In this document: in pieces, positions 24,962 through 34,082 of the stretch
Numbering within the stretch: position 1 is the stretch's first letter
How the letters are laid out: each line of letters opens with the position of its first letter
DNA from: Mumia sp. zg.B17
GTDB lineage: Bacteria; Actinomycetota; Actinomycetes; Propionibacteriales; Nocardioidaceae
Assembly: GCF_019550915.1 (NCBI RefSeq)
Contig: NZ_JAHWCI010000006.1
Coordinates: forward strand, 124,001 to 188,000
Length of the DNA: 64,000 bases
Direction of reading: 5' to 3'
Made by a program: the position numbers and the translations under genes
Notes under the pieces: generated by a model
The model's database searches: none
Told to the model about the DNA's origin: nothing
The model's input: only the letters and a program-made list of their open reading frames with translations

Positions 24962-26359
24962 ATGGACACTGCTCCGTACGGCCGTACAGGCTCCACCGTC
25001 GACGTGGTGGTCATCGGCACGGGTCCCGGCGGCGAGGCGGCGACGGGGGCGCTCGCACGCTCCGGGCTCGACGTGGTGGCGGTCGAGGACGGACTCGTGG
25101 GAGGCGAGTGCCCCTACTACGGCTGCATCCCCTCGAAAACGCTGATCCGCTCCGCCGATCTCCTCGCGTCGGCCCGTCGAGCCGACGGCGTGGCCGGTGA
25201 GGTCGCCGTGACCCCGCGCTTCGCCGACGCCTACGCGCGGGTACGGGACGTCACCGCCGACTGGGACGACTCGGCGTCGGTCGCACGGCTCGAGAGGGCG
25301 GGCGCGACGATCGTACGGGGGACTGCGACCCTCACCGGGCCGCGGACGGTCGCCGTCGGTGACCGGACCTGGTCGGCTCGCCGGGGTGTCCTCCTCGACG
25401 TCGGGACCCGTCCGTCGGCACCGCCGATCGACGGACTGGACGGCACGCCGTACTGGACCAACCGCGACATCCTCCGGAGCCCCGACCTCCCCCGATCGCT
25501 GCTCGTCCTCGGCGGTGGCGCGGTGGGGCTGGAGCTCGCACAGGCGTACGCGCGCTACGGCACGGTGGTCACCGTCGTCGAGTCCGGGCCACGGCTCCTC
25601 GCGCACGAGGAGCCGGAGGCGGGGAACCTGGTCGTCGGCGCCCTGCAGGCCGACGGAGTCACGGTGCGCACCGGGAGCCCGGTCGCGGCGGTGGCGTACG
25701 ACGGGGAGCGCTTCGCCATCACCCTCGATGACGGCTCCGACCTCGACGCGGAACGGCTGCTGGTCGCCACCGGGCGGACTCCCAACACCGACCGGCTGGG
25801 CCTCCAGGAGCTCGGTGTGCCCACCGAGCACGGATTCGTCACCACCGATCCGCACCAACGGGTCCTGAGCGGCGGCGCGGTGGTGGACGGGCTGTGGGCG
25901 ATCGGGGACGTCACCGGCCGCGGCGGGTTCACGCACGTCTCGATGTACCAGTCCGCGATCGCCGTGGCGACGATCACCGGTCAGAAGGGCCCTGGTGCCT
26001 CGTACCGCGCGCTTCCTCGTGTCACCTTCACCGACCCCGAGATCGGCGCGGTCGGACTCACCGAGGAGCAGGCACGCCGCCGCGGGCTCCCGGTGCGTAC
26101 GGGGATCACCGACCTGGCAGCGTCCTCGCGGGGCGCGACGTACGGACCGGGTGCGAGCGGGCTCATCAAGGTCGTCGCCGACGCCGAGCGCCGCGTGCTC
26201 GTCGGAGCGACCTCCGCGGGGCCGGCGGGCGGGGAGATCCTCGGAGCGCTCACGGTCGCGATCCAGGCCCGGGTCCCCGTGGAGGAGCTGCTCCGGACCA
26301 TCTGGGCCTATCCGACGTTCCACCGCGCCATCGGGTCCGCCCTCGCCGACCTGTCGTGA
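24962..26359 (+). CDS. Flavoprotein disulfide reductase-like protein (Lpd/LpdA family)
   Basis: A 465-residue protein with ATG at 24962; an ATG at 24950 is also in frame and ribosome sites are weak for both. VVVIGTGPGGEAATG is the FAD motif and VLGGGAVGLELAQAYARYG the NAD(P) motif. GGECPYYGCIPSKT keeps both redox Cys. WAIGDVTGRGGFTH follows. The C-terminal interface segment reads IWAYPTFHRAIGSAL, so the His-Glu pair of true dihydrolipoamide dehydrogenase (HPTxSE) is absent. It is closer to LpdA-type quinone reductases or other group I disulfide reductases of unknown substrate. No 2-oxoacid dehydrogenase genes are nearby. Confidence 0.85.
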   Translation: MDTAPYGRTGSTVDVVVIGTGPGGEAATGALARSGLDVVAVEDGLVGGECPYYGCIPSKTLIRSADLLASARRADGVAGEVAVTPRFADAYARVRDVTADWDDSASVARLERAGATIVRGTATLTGPRTVAVGDRTWSARRGVLLDVGTRPSAPPIDGLDGTPYWTNRDILRSPDLPRSLLVLGGGAVGLELAQAYARYGTVVTVVESGPRLLAHEEPEAGNLVVGALQADGVTVRTGSPVAAVAYDGERFAITLDDGSDLDAERLLVATGRTPNTDRLGLQELGVPTEHGFVTTDPHQRVLSGGAVVDGLWAIGDVTGRGGFTHVSMYQSAIAVATITGQKGPGASYRALPRVTFTDPEIGAVGLTEEQARRRGLPVRTGITDLAASSRGATYGPGASGLIKVVADAERRVLVGATSAGPAGGEILGALTVAIQARVPVEELLRTIWAYPTFHRAIGSALADLS

Positions 26360-26429
26360 GCGTGAGAGGCGGAGGACGGCGGGAGTGACCACGATCACCT
26401 CGACGGAGGAGTGCCCCCTCCTGTCCGGT

Positions 26430-26435
26430 TAGACT
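26430..26435 (+). promoter_or_regulatory. Candidate -10 box (TAGACT) of the 26442 gene
   Basis: TAGACT ends 6 nt before the ATG at 26442. It supports the reality of that small gene. Confidence 0.5.
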
Positions 26436-26441
26436 GGTCAA

Positions 26442-26798
26442 ATGCTCAGGACCGTCCCGCGCCTGCCTGCCGTGATGCTTGCGGCAGCGCTGTCAGGACT
26501 CCTGCTCATGCTCGCGGGTCCGGCCTCGACCGCGACCGCTCGCAGCCAGACACCCGCGCCGTCCGACGCACGCAGCTCTGCCGACCGCGCCGTGACGGTG
26601 ACCAAGGTGACGGTGCACAAGGTCGACGTCGGGGCTCGCGCCCATCACGACCAGAACGGGCTCGGGCCCGACCTCGCGGCGCTCCCTGCTGCCCACATCG
26701 GCGGCACGGCAGTGACTGCCCGCAGGCTCCTGGCTCTCGACGATGCGGCGTCGGCCGCTACCGCCTCGCCCGAGCGCAGCCGCGCGCCGCCCCGCTGA
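26442..26798 (+). CDS. Small secreted hypothetical protein (118 aa)
   Basis: A signal peptide is clear: MLRTVPR, then a hydrophobic run to about residue 24 and an AGPASTATA cleavage zone. The mature part is small, disordered-looking and Ala/Ser/Pro-rich, with a short beta-like stretch (AVTVTKVTVHKVDVGARAHH). Codons follow the G/C-ending bias of the window and a TAGACT box lies 6 nt upstream. It precedes the SecDF fusion gene by 67 bp. Unknown function; it might be membrane- or wall-associated. Confidence 0.6.
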   Translation: MLRTVPRLPAVMLAAALSGLLLMLAGPASTATARSQTPAPSDARSSADRAVTVTKVTVHKVDVGARAHHDQNGLGPDLAALPAAHIGGTAVTARRLLALDDAASAATASPERSRAPPR

Positions 26799-26865
26799 CG
26801 GACGACCTCCACAGTCCTGACCGCGCTGACCGCGGTCGCCACGTCAGCAGATCCCGGAGCCTTCC

Positions 26866-29172
26866 GTGTCACGTCCCGATTCTCGCGCGCCGTTGTGGCG
26901 CGCTCTGGCGGCCCTCACCGTCCTCGTCATCTCGGCAGTCGTCGCCCTGAACTTCACCCCCCGCCTCGGTCTCGACCTCAAGGGCGGGACACAGATCGTC
27001 CTGGAGACCCAGGACACCGAGCGCGTGAAGGCCGACGGCGAGGCGACCGACCGTGCGCTTGAGGTCCTGCGCGGCCGCGTCGACGCCCTCGGTGTCGCCG
27101 AGCCCACCCTGGCTCGCTCCGGCGAGAACCGGATCATCGTCGAGCTCCCCGGCGTCCAGGACCCGCGCGAGGCCGCCGAGGTCATCGGCCAGACCGCCCA
27201 GCTGACCTTCCACAACGTGATCGGCCCGGCTCAGGAGGGCGCCAAGCCCGCTGAGGGGCAGCAGATCGTCGAGGACGAGGACGGCAACCCGATCATCGTC
27301 GGCCCGCAGCTGCTCGACGGCAACGGCGTCTCCAGCGCCAAGGCCGAGCAGGAGCAGCAGTCGCTGCAGTGGGTCGTCAACGTCCGCTTCAACGGGGAGG
27401 GCACCCCCGGCTGGAAGCAGCTCGTCAACGAGGCGTGCGCCAACACCGCCGGCGGGCAGCGCATCGCGATCATGCTCGACAAGAACGTCATCTCCTCCCC
27501 CGCCGTGCAGCCGAGCCTCTGCGCCGGCCCCGGATCGACCACCAGCATCACCGGTGACTTCTCGGCCGACTCGGCCAAGGATCTGGCCGTCCTGATCGAG
27601 GGCGGCGCGCTCCCCGTCCCGGTCGAGGTCATCGAGCAGCGCACGGTCGGCGCGACCCTCGGCGACTCCGCCATCGAGGCGTCGATCGAGGCGGCGCTCA
27701 TCGGCGTCGCGCTCACCGCGGTCTTCATCATGCTCGTCTACCGCCTCATGGGCTTCCTGGCGAGCATCGCCCTCGGCACCTACGCCCTCCTGTCCTACGC
27801 GATGCTCGTGTGGCTCGGGGCGACACTCACCCTTCCCGGCCTGGCGGGCTTCGTCCTCGCCATCGGCCTCGCGATCGACGCCAACGTCCTCGTGTTCGAA
27901 CGAGCGCGCGAGGAGTACGCCCGGCGGACCGGTGAGGGCTTGCCACGAGCGCTCGACACGGGCTACAAGAAGGCCTGGACGGCCATCCTCGACTCCAACG
28001 TCACGACCATCATCGCCGCGGGACTGCTCTTCTTCTTCGCCAGCGGGCCCGTCAAGGGCTTCGGTGTGACGCTGACGATCGGCACGATCGCGTCGATGGT
28101 CTCGGCGCTCGTCATCGCCCGCGTCCTCACCGACTGGGCCGTACGACGGTCCTTCGCCCAGAAGCGCCCCGGCATCACGGGTCTCACCGGGACCGGCAAG
28201 TTCCGCACGTGGCTGGTGACCAAGGGACCGTTCATCCTGAAGCGCTCGGGCCTGCTCGTCGGGCTCACGCTCGCCGCGATCGCCGTCGCCGTGACCGGCG
28301 TCGTCACCCAGGGGCTCAACCTCGGCGTCGAGTTCACCGGCGGCCGCGTCCTGGACTACAAGGTCAGCAAGCCCATCACCACCGACGCCGCCCGTACGGT
28401 CGTCAGCGACGCCGGCTTCCCGAGCGCGGTGGTCCAGGAGAGCGGTGGCGAGTCCGGCGACCAGAACAACATCACGGTCCGCACCGACAAGATCACCGAC
28501 GACGAGGCCGTCAAGATCGAGGACGCCCTGGACGAGGCGGCCGGTCCCGTCACCAAGGAGCGTGACGAGCTGATCGGCCCGAGCCTCGGCAAGGAGCTCC
28601 GCAACCAGGCGATCATCGCGTTCATCATCGCCCTGGCCGCCCAGATGCTCTATCTCTCGATCCGGTTCCGATGGACGTTCGCGACCGCAGCCGTGCTGGC
28701 GCTCGCCACGACAGTGGCTCTGGTGGTCGGCATCTTCGCGTGGTTCGGTGAGCCGGTCGACGGGGTGTTCCTCGCCGCGATCCTCTCGATCATCGGTCTC
28801 GACGTGAACGACACCGTCGTCGTCTTCGACCGCATCCGAGAGAACCTGCGAGAACGCAAGAAGGGCGACAGCCTGCGCCGGATCTTCAACGACTCGATCA
28901 TGCAGACGGTCCCCCGTACGGTGAACACCGGCCTGGGTGCGATCTTCATCCTCGCCGCCCTGGCGATCCTCGGTGGTGCCTCGCTCCAGCCGTTCGCGAT
29001 CGCCCTGCTGCTCGGTCTCACGCTGGGCACGCTCGGCACGGTCTTCGTGGCCTCGCCGATCGCCGTCCTCCTCGAGGAGCGGTTCCAGCCCAAGGACAAG
29101 GCCGACCGCGTGGCGGCTGCGGACCCGTACGCGACCGTGCCCGCAGGTGGTCGCGAGAGCGGCGCGCTCTGA
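26866..29172 (+). CDS. secDF: SecDF fusion protein (protein translocase accessory subunit)
   Basis: A 768-residue fusion of SecD and SecF starting with GTG after GGAG. About twelve membrane segments are expected. The SecD half has LGLDLKGGTQIVLE, the periplasmic P1 region at about 35-250, and GLAIDANVLVFERAREEYAR near residue 335. The SecF half has LGVEFTGGRVLDYKV near 490 and SIIGLDVNDTVVVFDRIREN near 645. It uses the proton gradient to aid late steps of Sec export. Actinobacteria usually carry separate secD and secF next to yajC or ruvB; neither neighbour is here, so this may be a second, specialised copy. Confidence 0.92.
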   Translation: MSRPDSRAPLWRALAALTVLVISAVVALNFTPRLGLDLKGGTQIVLETQDTERVKADGEATDRALEVLRGRVDALGVAEPTLARSGENRIIVELPGVQDPREAAEVIGQTAQLTFHNVIGPAQEGAKPAEGQQIVEDEDGNPIIVGPQLLDGNGVSSAKAEQEQQSLQWVVNVRFNGEGTPGWKQLVNEACANTAGGQRIAIMLDKNVISSPAVQPSLCAGPGSTTSITGDFSADSAKDLAVLIEGGALPVPVEVIEQRTVGATLGDSAIEASIEAALIGVALTAVFIMLVYRLMGFLASIALGTYALLSYAMLVWLGATLTLPGLAGFVLAIGLAIDANVLVFERAREEYARRTGEGLPRALDTGYKKAWTAILDSNVTTIIAAGLLFFFASGPVKGFGVTLTIGTIASMVSALVIARVLTDWAVRRSFAQKRPGITGLTGTGKFRTWLVTKGPFILKRSGLLVGLTLAAIAVAVTGVVTQGLNLGVEFTGGRVLDYKVSKPITTDAARTVVSDAGFPSAVVQESGGESGDQNNITVRTDKITDDEAVKIEDALDEAAGPVTKERDELIGPSLGKELRNQAIIAFIIALAAQMLYLSIRFRWTFATAAVLALATTVALVVGIFAWFGEPVDGVFLAAILSIIGLDVNDTVVVFDRIRENLRERKKGDSLRRIFNDSIMQTVPRTVNTGLGAIFILAALAILGGASLQPFAIALLLGLTLGTLGTVFVASPIAVLLEERFQPKDKADRVAAADPYATVPAGGRESGAL

Positions 29173-29219
29173 CCGGACTCGCGTCGCTCTGACGCGGGCT
29201 CGCCCCTGACGAGACGGAA

Positions 29220-29249
29220 GCCATCGGGCCGCTGCGGCGGCCCGATGGC
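29220..29249. terminator. Strong hairpin, likely bidirectional terminator
   Basis: A perfect 13-bp stem (29220-29232 with 29237-29249) and a 4-nt TGCG loop lie between the convergent secDF and lipoprotein genes. No long U-run follows on either strand, as is common in high-GC actinobacteria. Confidence 0.8.
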
Positions 29250-29280
29250 GGGTCCTTGTCGTCGTGTCGGGTGGCGCGCC

Positions 29281-29811
29281 TCAGAAGGTGCCGGCGCGCT
29301 CGCGCGAGACGGTGAAGCCCTCGTCGGTCTCGGTGTTCAGGCACGTGATGCCCGTGCGCTGACTGGTGCACCCGAAGGAGCCGAGGGTCGTCGACTTGCC
29401 GTAGGCGAGCTCTGGGGAGTTGCCGGCGAGCGTCGGCGCGTCACAGCTGAAGAAGCCGCCCTCGTCGTCGACGACCAGCGTGCGACCCCATCCGTCCTCG
29501 CAGCCCTCCGGCTTGGGCGGGGGCGAGAAGTCGAAGTCGCCGATGTCGCAGCGCGCACCGTCGGTGTTGAGCCGGCACACGATGTTGCCGCTCGGGCTCC
29601 GGAACGCCCTCATCGGACCGACGTCGTCGGTCAGGTCGGTCGCGACGTCGTCGAGCGGGAGCTGCGCGGTGCGCGGCGACGTCGTCGGGGCGGATGCTTC
29701 GGCCGCTGGCTCGGCGTCGGCCAGATCGGACGCGGAGCCGCAGCCACCGAGCGCGACCGCCAGGAGAATGGCGGCGCCGCGGGCGAGCACGAACGACCTC
29801 GATCGGTGCAC
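29281..29811 (-). CDS. Lipoprotein with a DUF6636-like Cys-rich domain
   Basis: A 176-residue protein with GTG at 29811 behind AAGGAC. The lipobox LGGC places the acylated Cys at residue 24. A Pro/Thr linker follows. The domain at about 65-170 contains FRSPSGNIVC, NTDGARCDI, PEGCEDGWG, GFFSCDAPT, GSFGCTSQRTGITCLN, where six Cys probably form three disulfides. This fits small extracytoplasmic DUF6636-type proteins. Function unknown. Confidence 0.82.
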   Translation of the reverse strand: MHRSRSFVLARGAAILLAVALGGCGSASDLADAEPAAEASAPTTSPRTAQLPLDDVATDLTDDVGPMRAFRSPSGNIVCRLNTDGARCDIGDFDFSPPPKPEGCEDGWGRTLVVDDEGGFFSCDAPTLAGNSPELAYGKSTTLGSFGCTSQRTGITCLNTETDEGFTVSRERAGTF

Positions 29812-29866
29812 ATCTGTCCTTCCGTACGGGCTGGTTCGTCGGCCACTCTAGGTGACCGCCCGACGG

Positions 29867-30310
29867 CTACGACGAGAGGTAGCGGGCGAGACCGACCTGA
29901 CCGCGACGCATCATCGCCGTGTGGTTGAGCCGGAGGACCGGGGACACGAGACTGCCGATCGCGTTCATCCACGGCTCGCTCGTGACGACCTCCTGCGAGT
30001 AGCGGAGGACCGTGGTCTCGCGGTCAGCGCCGAGCCGCCAGCTCGCCCAGCCCTCGAGGTCACCGGCGATCTCGGCGAGCAGATGGCGTGACGTCTCGTC
30101 GACGCGGGTCCGGTGGAGGGTGAGGTGGAGCGTGTACGGGAGGGTCGCTCTGATCGCCAGCCGCGCGGTGTCGTCGTCGATGCCGGTGACGTGACGCACG
30201 TCGGGCCACCACACGGCATAGCGCTCGAGGTCGGCGACGGCGTCGAAGGCCTGCGCGACCGGCGCTGTCACCCGCCACGTGCTGGCGAAAGAGTAGTGCC
30301 GTGGCTTCAT
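29867..30310 (-). CDS. SRPBCC (START-like/polyketide cyclase) domain protein
   Basis: A 147-residue protein fitting the SRPBCC fold: STWRVTAPVAQAFDAVADLERYAVWWPDV at the N-terminus and a long C-terminal helix (NAIGSLVSPVLRLNHTAMMRR). Such proteins bind hydrophobic ligands in a deep cavity. Its start overlaps the stop of the ATPase gene by 4 bp (ATGA, 30307-30310), so it is the third gene of the 34082-29867 operon. An SRPBCC protein coupled to a DNA-repair-like pair is unexpected. Confidence 0.85.
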   Translation of the reverse strand: MKPRHYSFASTWRVTAPVAQAFDAVADLERYAVWWPDVRHVTGIDDDTARLAIRATLPYTLHLTLHRTRVDETSRHLLAEIAGDLEGWASWRLGADRETTVLRYSQEVVTSEPWMNAIGSLVSPVLRLNHTAMMRRGQVGLARYLSS

Positions 30311-32952
30311 GACAGGGTGAGCCGCTCCGTGCGGGCGCCGCCGACGGACTCGAAGCGCCGGGGCTGACAGGTCAGGAGCACGACCTGTGCCGAACGGCCG
30401 ACATCGTTGAGGACCACCGCGAGACGCTCCAGACGATCGGGGTCGGAGAAGCCGAGGGTGTCGTCGAGGATGACCGGAGCGCCCTCGTCGGGGTCGACCA
30501 GCTGTGCGCAGGCGAGGCGTCCGAGGACGGCGAGCTGCTCGCGGGCGCCGCCGGACAAGGAGCCGAACGGGACGGTGCGTCCCCGCAGCGTCCGGGTCTC
30601 GATGGCGAGGTCGGTGCTGACCTCGACCTCGAAGTCGGGCCCGAAGACGACCTTGCCGAGTCTGTCGATGCGTTGCTTGAAGGGCGCGACGTAGTGGCGC
30701 TGAGCCTCGTCGCGGTGCCGCAGCAACGTGGCGCTGAGAAGGTCGGCGGCCTGCGCCGATCGGGCGAGGCGCCGGTGGGTCGCGCTGGCGACGTCCAGCG
30801 CGGCTTCGACGTCGGTGAGCCGGTCGTGGATGCCCTCGGCCGCGCGGTCGTCGAGGAGCGTCTGCAGCTCGACGCGGCGTTCGTCGGTCCTGGTGAGGTC
30901 GCGGTCAACCCCCTCGACGAGCTCGCGGGCGTTGGCGAGCTCCATCGCGAGAGTCTCCGGGGACGCGGCCTCGAACGTGGCCCGCGACGCCCTGCTCGTC
31001 GTCCTGGCGCGCTCGTACGCCTCGTCCGCGGCGACCACGGCTTCGGTGAGTGCCTCGTCATCCACCTCTGCTCTGGCGGCAGCCAGACGCGCCGTCTCGC
31101 GCGCCAGCTCATGCTCGGCGCTCTCGAGCTCCTGCCGAGCTCGAACCGAAGCCTCGCCCGCCACCGAGAGAGCCTCACGCGCACCGTCGTGGGCGTCCCG
31201 CGCGGCCGCCGCGTCGGCGTCGGCGTCCTCCGCGGCACTGCGGGCGGCGTCCGCGGCAGCCTCGAGGGCGTCGCGCTCGCCTTCGGCGCTGCCTTCGGCG
31301 CTGGGGTCGGAGCTGGGCTCGGCGCTGGGGTCGGCGCTGGGGTCGGAGGCGCGTCGTCGCTCGAGTGTGGCCAACCGGAGCTCGAGATCGTCCAACGTCG
31401 TGCCACCGAGGGCGTCGGAGAGCGAGTCCTCGGCAGTGGCGCACTGGGACTCGGCAACCCGACGACGCTCGTGCGAGGACCGGGCCTCGTCCAGAGAGTC
31501 CACCCCGGCCTCGTGGAGAGCCACGTCGAACGCCGCGCGCGCCCGCGCGACGCGACGGTCGAGATCTGCGGGCGGCGTGCCCGGACTGACCACGACCTCG
31601 ACCACCCCGTCGACGGTGATCCGGACGTCGTCGAGGACCGAAGCCTCGTAGGTCTCGCCGACGACCTCCGCACCCCCAACGTCGACCCGGTGGCCGCCGA
31701 GGGGACGGACCGACACCCGCGCGGCGGCGGCGTCGCGCGCGCCGACCGCCACCTGGACATCCGTCGACATGTCGGTCAGGCGCGCCAGCACCGCGTCGTC
31801 GACGCGGAGGACCTCACGCTCGGCCCGTGCGCGGGCGCACCGCTCCCCCGCCTCCCTCGCACGGCGGACCCGGTGAGCGAGCGCGGTCCGCTCGAGCTCG
31901 TCCCGGTGGCGTGCCACGGCGAGCGCGGCAGTCTGTGCAGCATGGCGGGCCACACGTGCGCGCTCGGTGGCGACGCCGACCTCTCGTCGCGCGTCGTCCT
32001 CGGCCGTGCGGGCGTCGGAGTGAGCCGCCACTACCGCCGCGACACGCGTCCGCAGCGCGTCGATCGTCTCGGCACGGCGAGCGAGGTCGTCGACCATGCT
32101 GCGGCGGTCGTCGCGCGCCCGGACGGCGTGCGACAGGGCGCGCTCTGCCACCTCGAGGTCCTCCTCGGAGCGGCGCAGCTCCTCGCGCAGCGTCTCGAGA
32201 GCCCGGACGGCGTCCTCCGAACGGCGAAGACGAGCGTCGGCCTCGATCGACAACGTCGACAGGCGCGCGTGCTCGTGCTCGTTGGCCGCGTAGTCGTCGA
32301 CGTAGCGGTCCATCTCGGCGCTCCGGGCACGCAGCCGCGCAGCCTCGGCCTCGAGCTCCACGATCTCGGCCGCTGACTGTGCGTGAGCCCCCCGCGGCTT
32401 GCCTCCCGCGGTGAGGAGACGGTCGCGCTCGGCGAGGACGGCGGCCATCAGCGCGTCGTGGTCGCCGGTCGCGCCGGCCGAGTCGTCCAGGGCGCGGTGG
32501 AGCGCGGAGATGCGGGCGAGCTCCGGCTGGTCGAGCGACTCGCCCTGGACGATCTCGAGCGCCTCCCACAGGTCGACGTCGACCGTCTCGCTCAGGATCG
32601 CTGCGAAGCGCTGGTGCGCCTCGTCGCCGCTGTGCTGCTCTCGCGAGGGCGCGGTCACGTCCAGCTCGGTCATCGGAGACTTGAGCCAGCGCTTGCGGTA
32701 GACCAGCGCGTACGGGCCGGTGCGCAGCTCGACCTCGGCCTCCGGTCCGACGTCGAGCCCGACGGGCTTGACGTCGCGGACCGCCTGACTGCGCGAGCTG
32801 GACTTGGTGGTGCGGAGCAGACGGACCGCTTCGGCGACCGACGACTTGCCCGCCTCGTTGGGTCCCACGACCACCGTCACGCCGTCGCCGAACCGGACCG
32901 TCGACTCCTGAACACCCCTGAAGTGCCGCAGCGTCACCCGCACCAGCCTCAT
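30307..32952 (-). CDS. SMC/Rad50-like ATPase without zinc hook (YhaN/SbcC type)
   Basis: An 881-residue coiled-coil ATPase. Walker A is GPNEAGKSS at residues 30-38. The signature LSGGAREQLAVLGRL and Walker B APVILDDTLGFSDPDRL lie near the C-terminus, with long coiled coils between. The middle shows no CxxC zinc hook, and it is shorter than E. coli SbcC, so it is closer to YhaN. A DPSA-type repeat linker sits at about 535-558. It should form a nuclease complex with the coupled metallophosphoesterase (4-bp overlap, 32949-32952), acting on DNA ends or hairpins. Confidence 0.88.
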   Translation of the reverse strand: MRLVRVTLRHFRGVQESTVRFGDGVTVVVGPNEAGKSSVAEAVRLLRTTKSSSRSQAVRDVKPVGLDVGPEAEVELRTGPYALVYRKRWLKSPMTELDVTAPSREQHSGDEAHQRFAAILSETVDVDLWEALEIVQGESLDQPELARISALHRALDDSAGATGDHDALMAAVLAERDRLLTAGGKPRGAHAQSAAEIVELEAEAARLRARSAEMDRYVDDYAANEHEHARLSTLSIEADARLRRSEDAVRALETLREELRRSEEDLEVAERALSHAVRARDDRRSMVDDLARRAETIDALRTRVAAVVAAHSDARTAEDDARREVGVATERARVARHAAQTAALAVARHRDELERTALAHRVRRAREAGERCARARAEREVLRVDDAVLARLTDMSTDVQVAVGARDAAAARVSVRPLGGHRVDVGGAEVVGETYEASVLDDVRITVDGVVEVVVSPGTPPADLDRRVARARAAFDVALHEAGVDSLDEARSSHERRRVAESQCATAEDSLSDALGGTTLDDLELRLATLERRRASDPSADPSAEPSSDPSAEGSAEGERDALEAAADAARSAAEDADADAAAARDAHDGAREALSVAGEASVRARQELESAEHELARETARLAAARAEVDDEALTEAVVAADEAYERARTTSRASRATFEAASPETLAMELANARELVEGVDRDLTRTDERRVELQTLLDDRAAEGIHDRLTDVEAALDVASATHRRLARSAQAADLLSATLLRHRDEAQRHYVAPFKQRIDRLGKVVFGPDFEVEVSTDLAIETRTLRGRTVPFGSLSGGAREQLAVLGRLACAQLVDPDEGAPVILDDTLGFSDPDRLERLAVVLNDVGRSAQVVLLTCQPRRFESVGGARTERLTLS
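31279..31350 (-). repeat. Six 12-bp repeats inside the ATPase gene
   Basis: Six units of about 12 bp (GGGGTCGGCGCT-like on the plus strand) encode the Asp-Pro-Ser-Ala/Glu linker in the coiled-coil region. Such in-frame units can change copy number by slippage without breaking the gene. Confidence 0.7.
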
Positions 32953-34082
32953 CGGCCGGCCCCCGCGAGCCGGTAGAGCAACCCGAGCGCGTCTTGTGCC
33001 ACGGCCGCGTCCGGTGCGTCGGAACGGGCGAGCTCGGCGAGCTCGTCGAGAGCGGCCTGAGCGAATCCGCTGAGACCGAGATCGGCGAAGTCGTGACCGT
33101 CAGGCAGGACGACCAGGTCCGTGTGCCGTTCCCAGGCGTCGAGCCGTGCGAAGAGGTCGCTCCCGTGCTCGAGAACGCCGTCGAGCCGCGCCATCTCGGC
33201 CGTGGAGAGCGTCCCGCTCAAGGCCAGCCACACGGCCGTGCGGTCCTTGTCGGGCATCTGCTCCAGCCGATCGGCGAGTCGGTCGACGTCCTCGGAGGAG
33301 GCCAGCTCCTGCTCGACGACCTCGAACCGCCAACGGCCGACCCGGACCGGATCCACGGTCACGGCCCGCGACTCCGGGTCGACGTCCACGACCAGCACGT
33401 TGCCGGGATCGTCCTCGCGGCGCGACGTGACCTCGGGAGCACCGGCGTACCAGATGCGGGACTCGATCTCGGTGGTCGAGTGGCGGTCGCCGAGGACGGC
33501 GACGTGAGCGCGGCCGGAGTCGAGTGCCTTGGTGAGGGTGGGCACGTCGATCGCCGCGAGCGCGTCACGGTCGGGGTTGAACGTGCTCGCCACGCCGTGT
33601 CCGGCAACCACGCGCACCAGATCGCCCGACGTCGGCCGGAGTCCGGCGCACGCGTCTGCCACCAGGTCACGCGTGGGGTGCTTGCCGAACCACGGCGCAC
33701 CGACGACCTCGGCACCCTCGACCACCGTGAAGGGGGCGCTGTCGCGCAGCACGTGCACGTGGTCGGGCTTGCGCTCGGCGAAGACACGCGAGTCGTAGAT
33801 CGACGCGGCGTCGAGCGGGTCGTGGTTGCCCGGGAGCAGCACGACCGGCACCGAGAACCCTCGGAGGACCTCGAACGTCCGCGCGACGATCGCCCGGTCG
33901 AGCTGGTTGGACTCGAAGACGTCGCCGCAGACGACGGCGAACGCAGCGTCGCGCTCAGCGGCGAGGTCGCCGATCCGCCGGACGGCGTCGAGCCGGGCCT
34001 GCTGGAAGCGCGCACGCGCCTCGTCGCCGAGGAACCAGGCGGTCATGCCGAGCTGCCAATCCGCTGTCGCGATGAAGCGCAT
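32949..34082 (-). CDS. Metallophosphoesterase, nuclease partner of the ATPase (SbcD/YhaO-like)
   Basis: A 377-residue protein with ATG at 34082 behind GGAGGTGG. Binuclear metal motifs are MRFIATADWQLG (Asp), VVCGDVFESN (GD), LLPGNHDPLDA (GNHD) and later VAGHG and LGDRHST (His residues). The C-terminal third is helical and probably docks on the ATPase coils. In Mre11/SbcD-type complexes it supplies exo- and endonuclease activity gated by the ATPase. It is first in a three-gene operon. Confidence 0.9.
   Translation of the reverse strand: MRFIATADWQLGMTAWFLGDEARARFQQARLDAVRRIGDLAAERDAAFAVVCGDVFESNQLDRAIVARTFEVLRGFSVPVVLLPGNHDPLDAASIYDSRVFAERKPDHVHVLRDSAPFTVVEGAEVVGAPWFGKHPTRDLVADACAGLRPTSGDLVRVVAGHGVASTFNPDRDALAAIDVPTLTKALDSGRAHVAVLGDRHSTTEIESRIWYAGAPEVTSRREDDPGNVLVVDVDPESRAVTVDPVRVGRWRFEVVEQELASSEDVDRLADRLEQMPDKDRTAVWLALSGTLSTAEMARLDGVLEHGSDLFARLDAWERHTDLVVLPDGHDFADLGLSGFAQAALDELAELARSDAPDAAVAQDALGLLYRLAGAGR

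Noticed and set aside
29867-34082. Canonical SbcCD operon
   Set aside because: The ATPase lacks a zinc-hook CxxC and is shorter than SbcC; it is closer to the YhaN/YhaO type.
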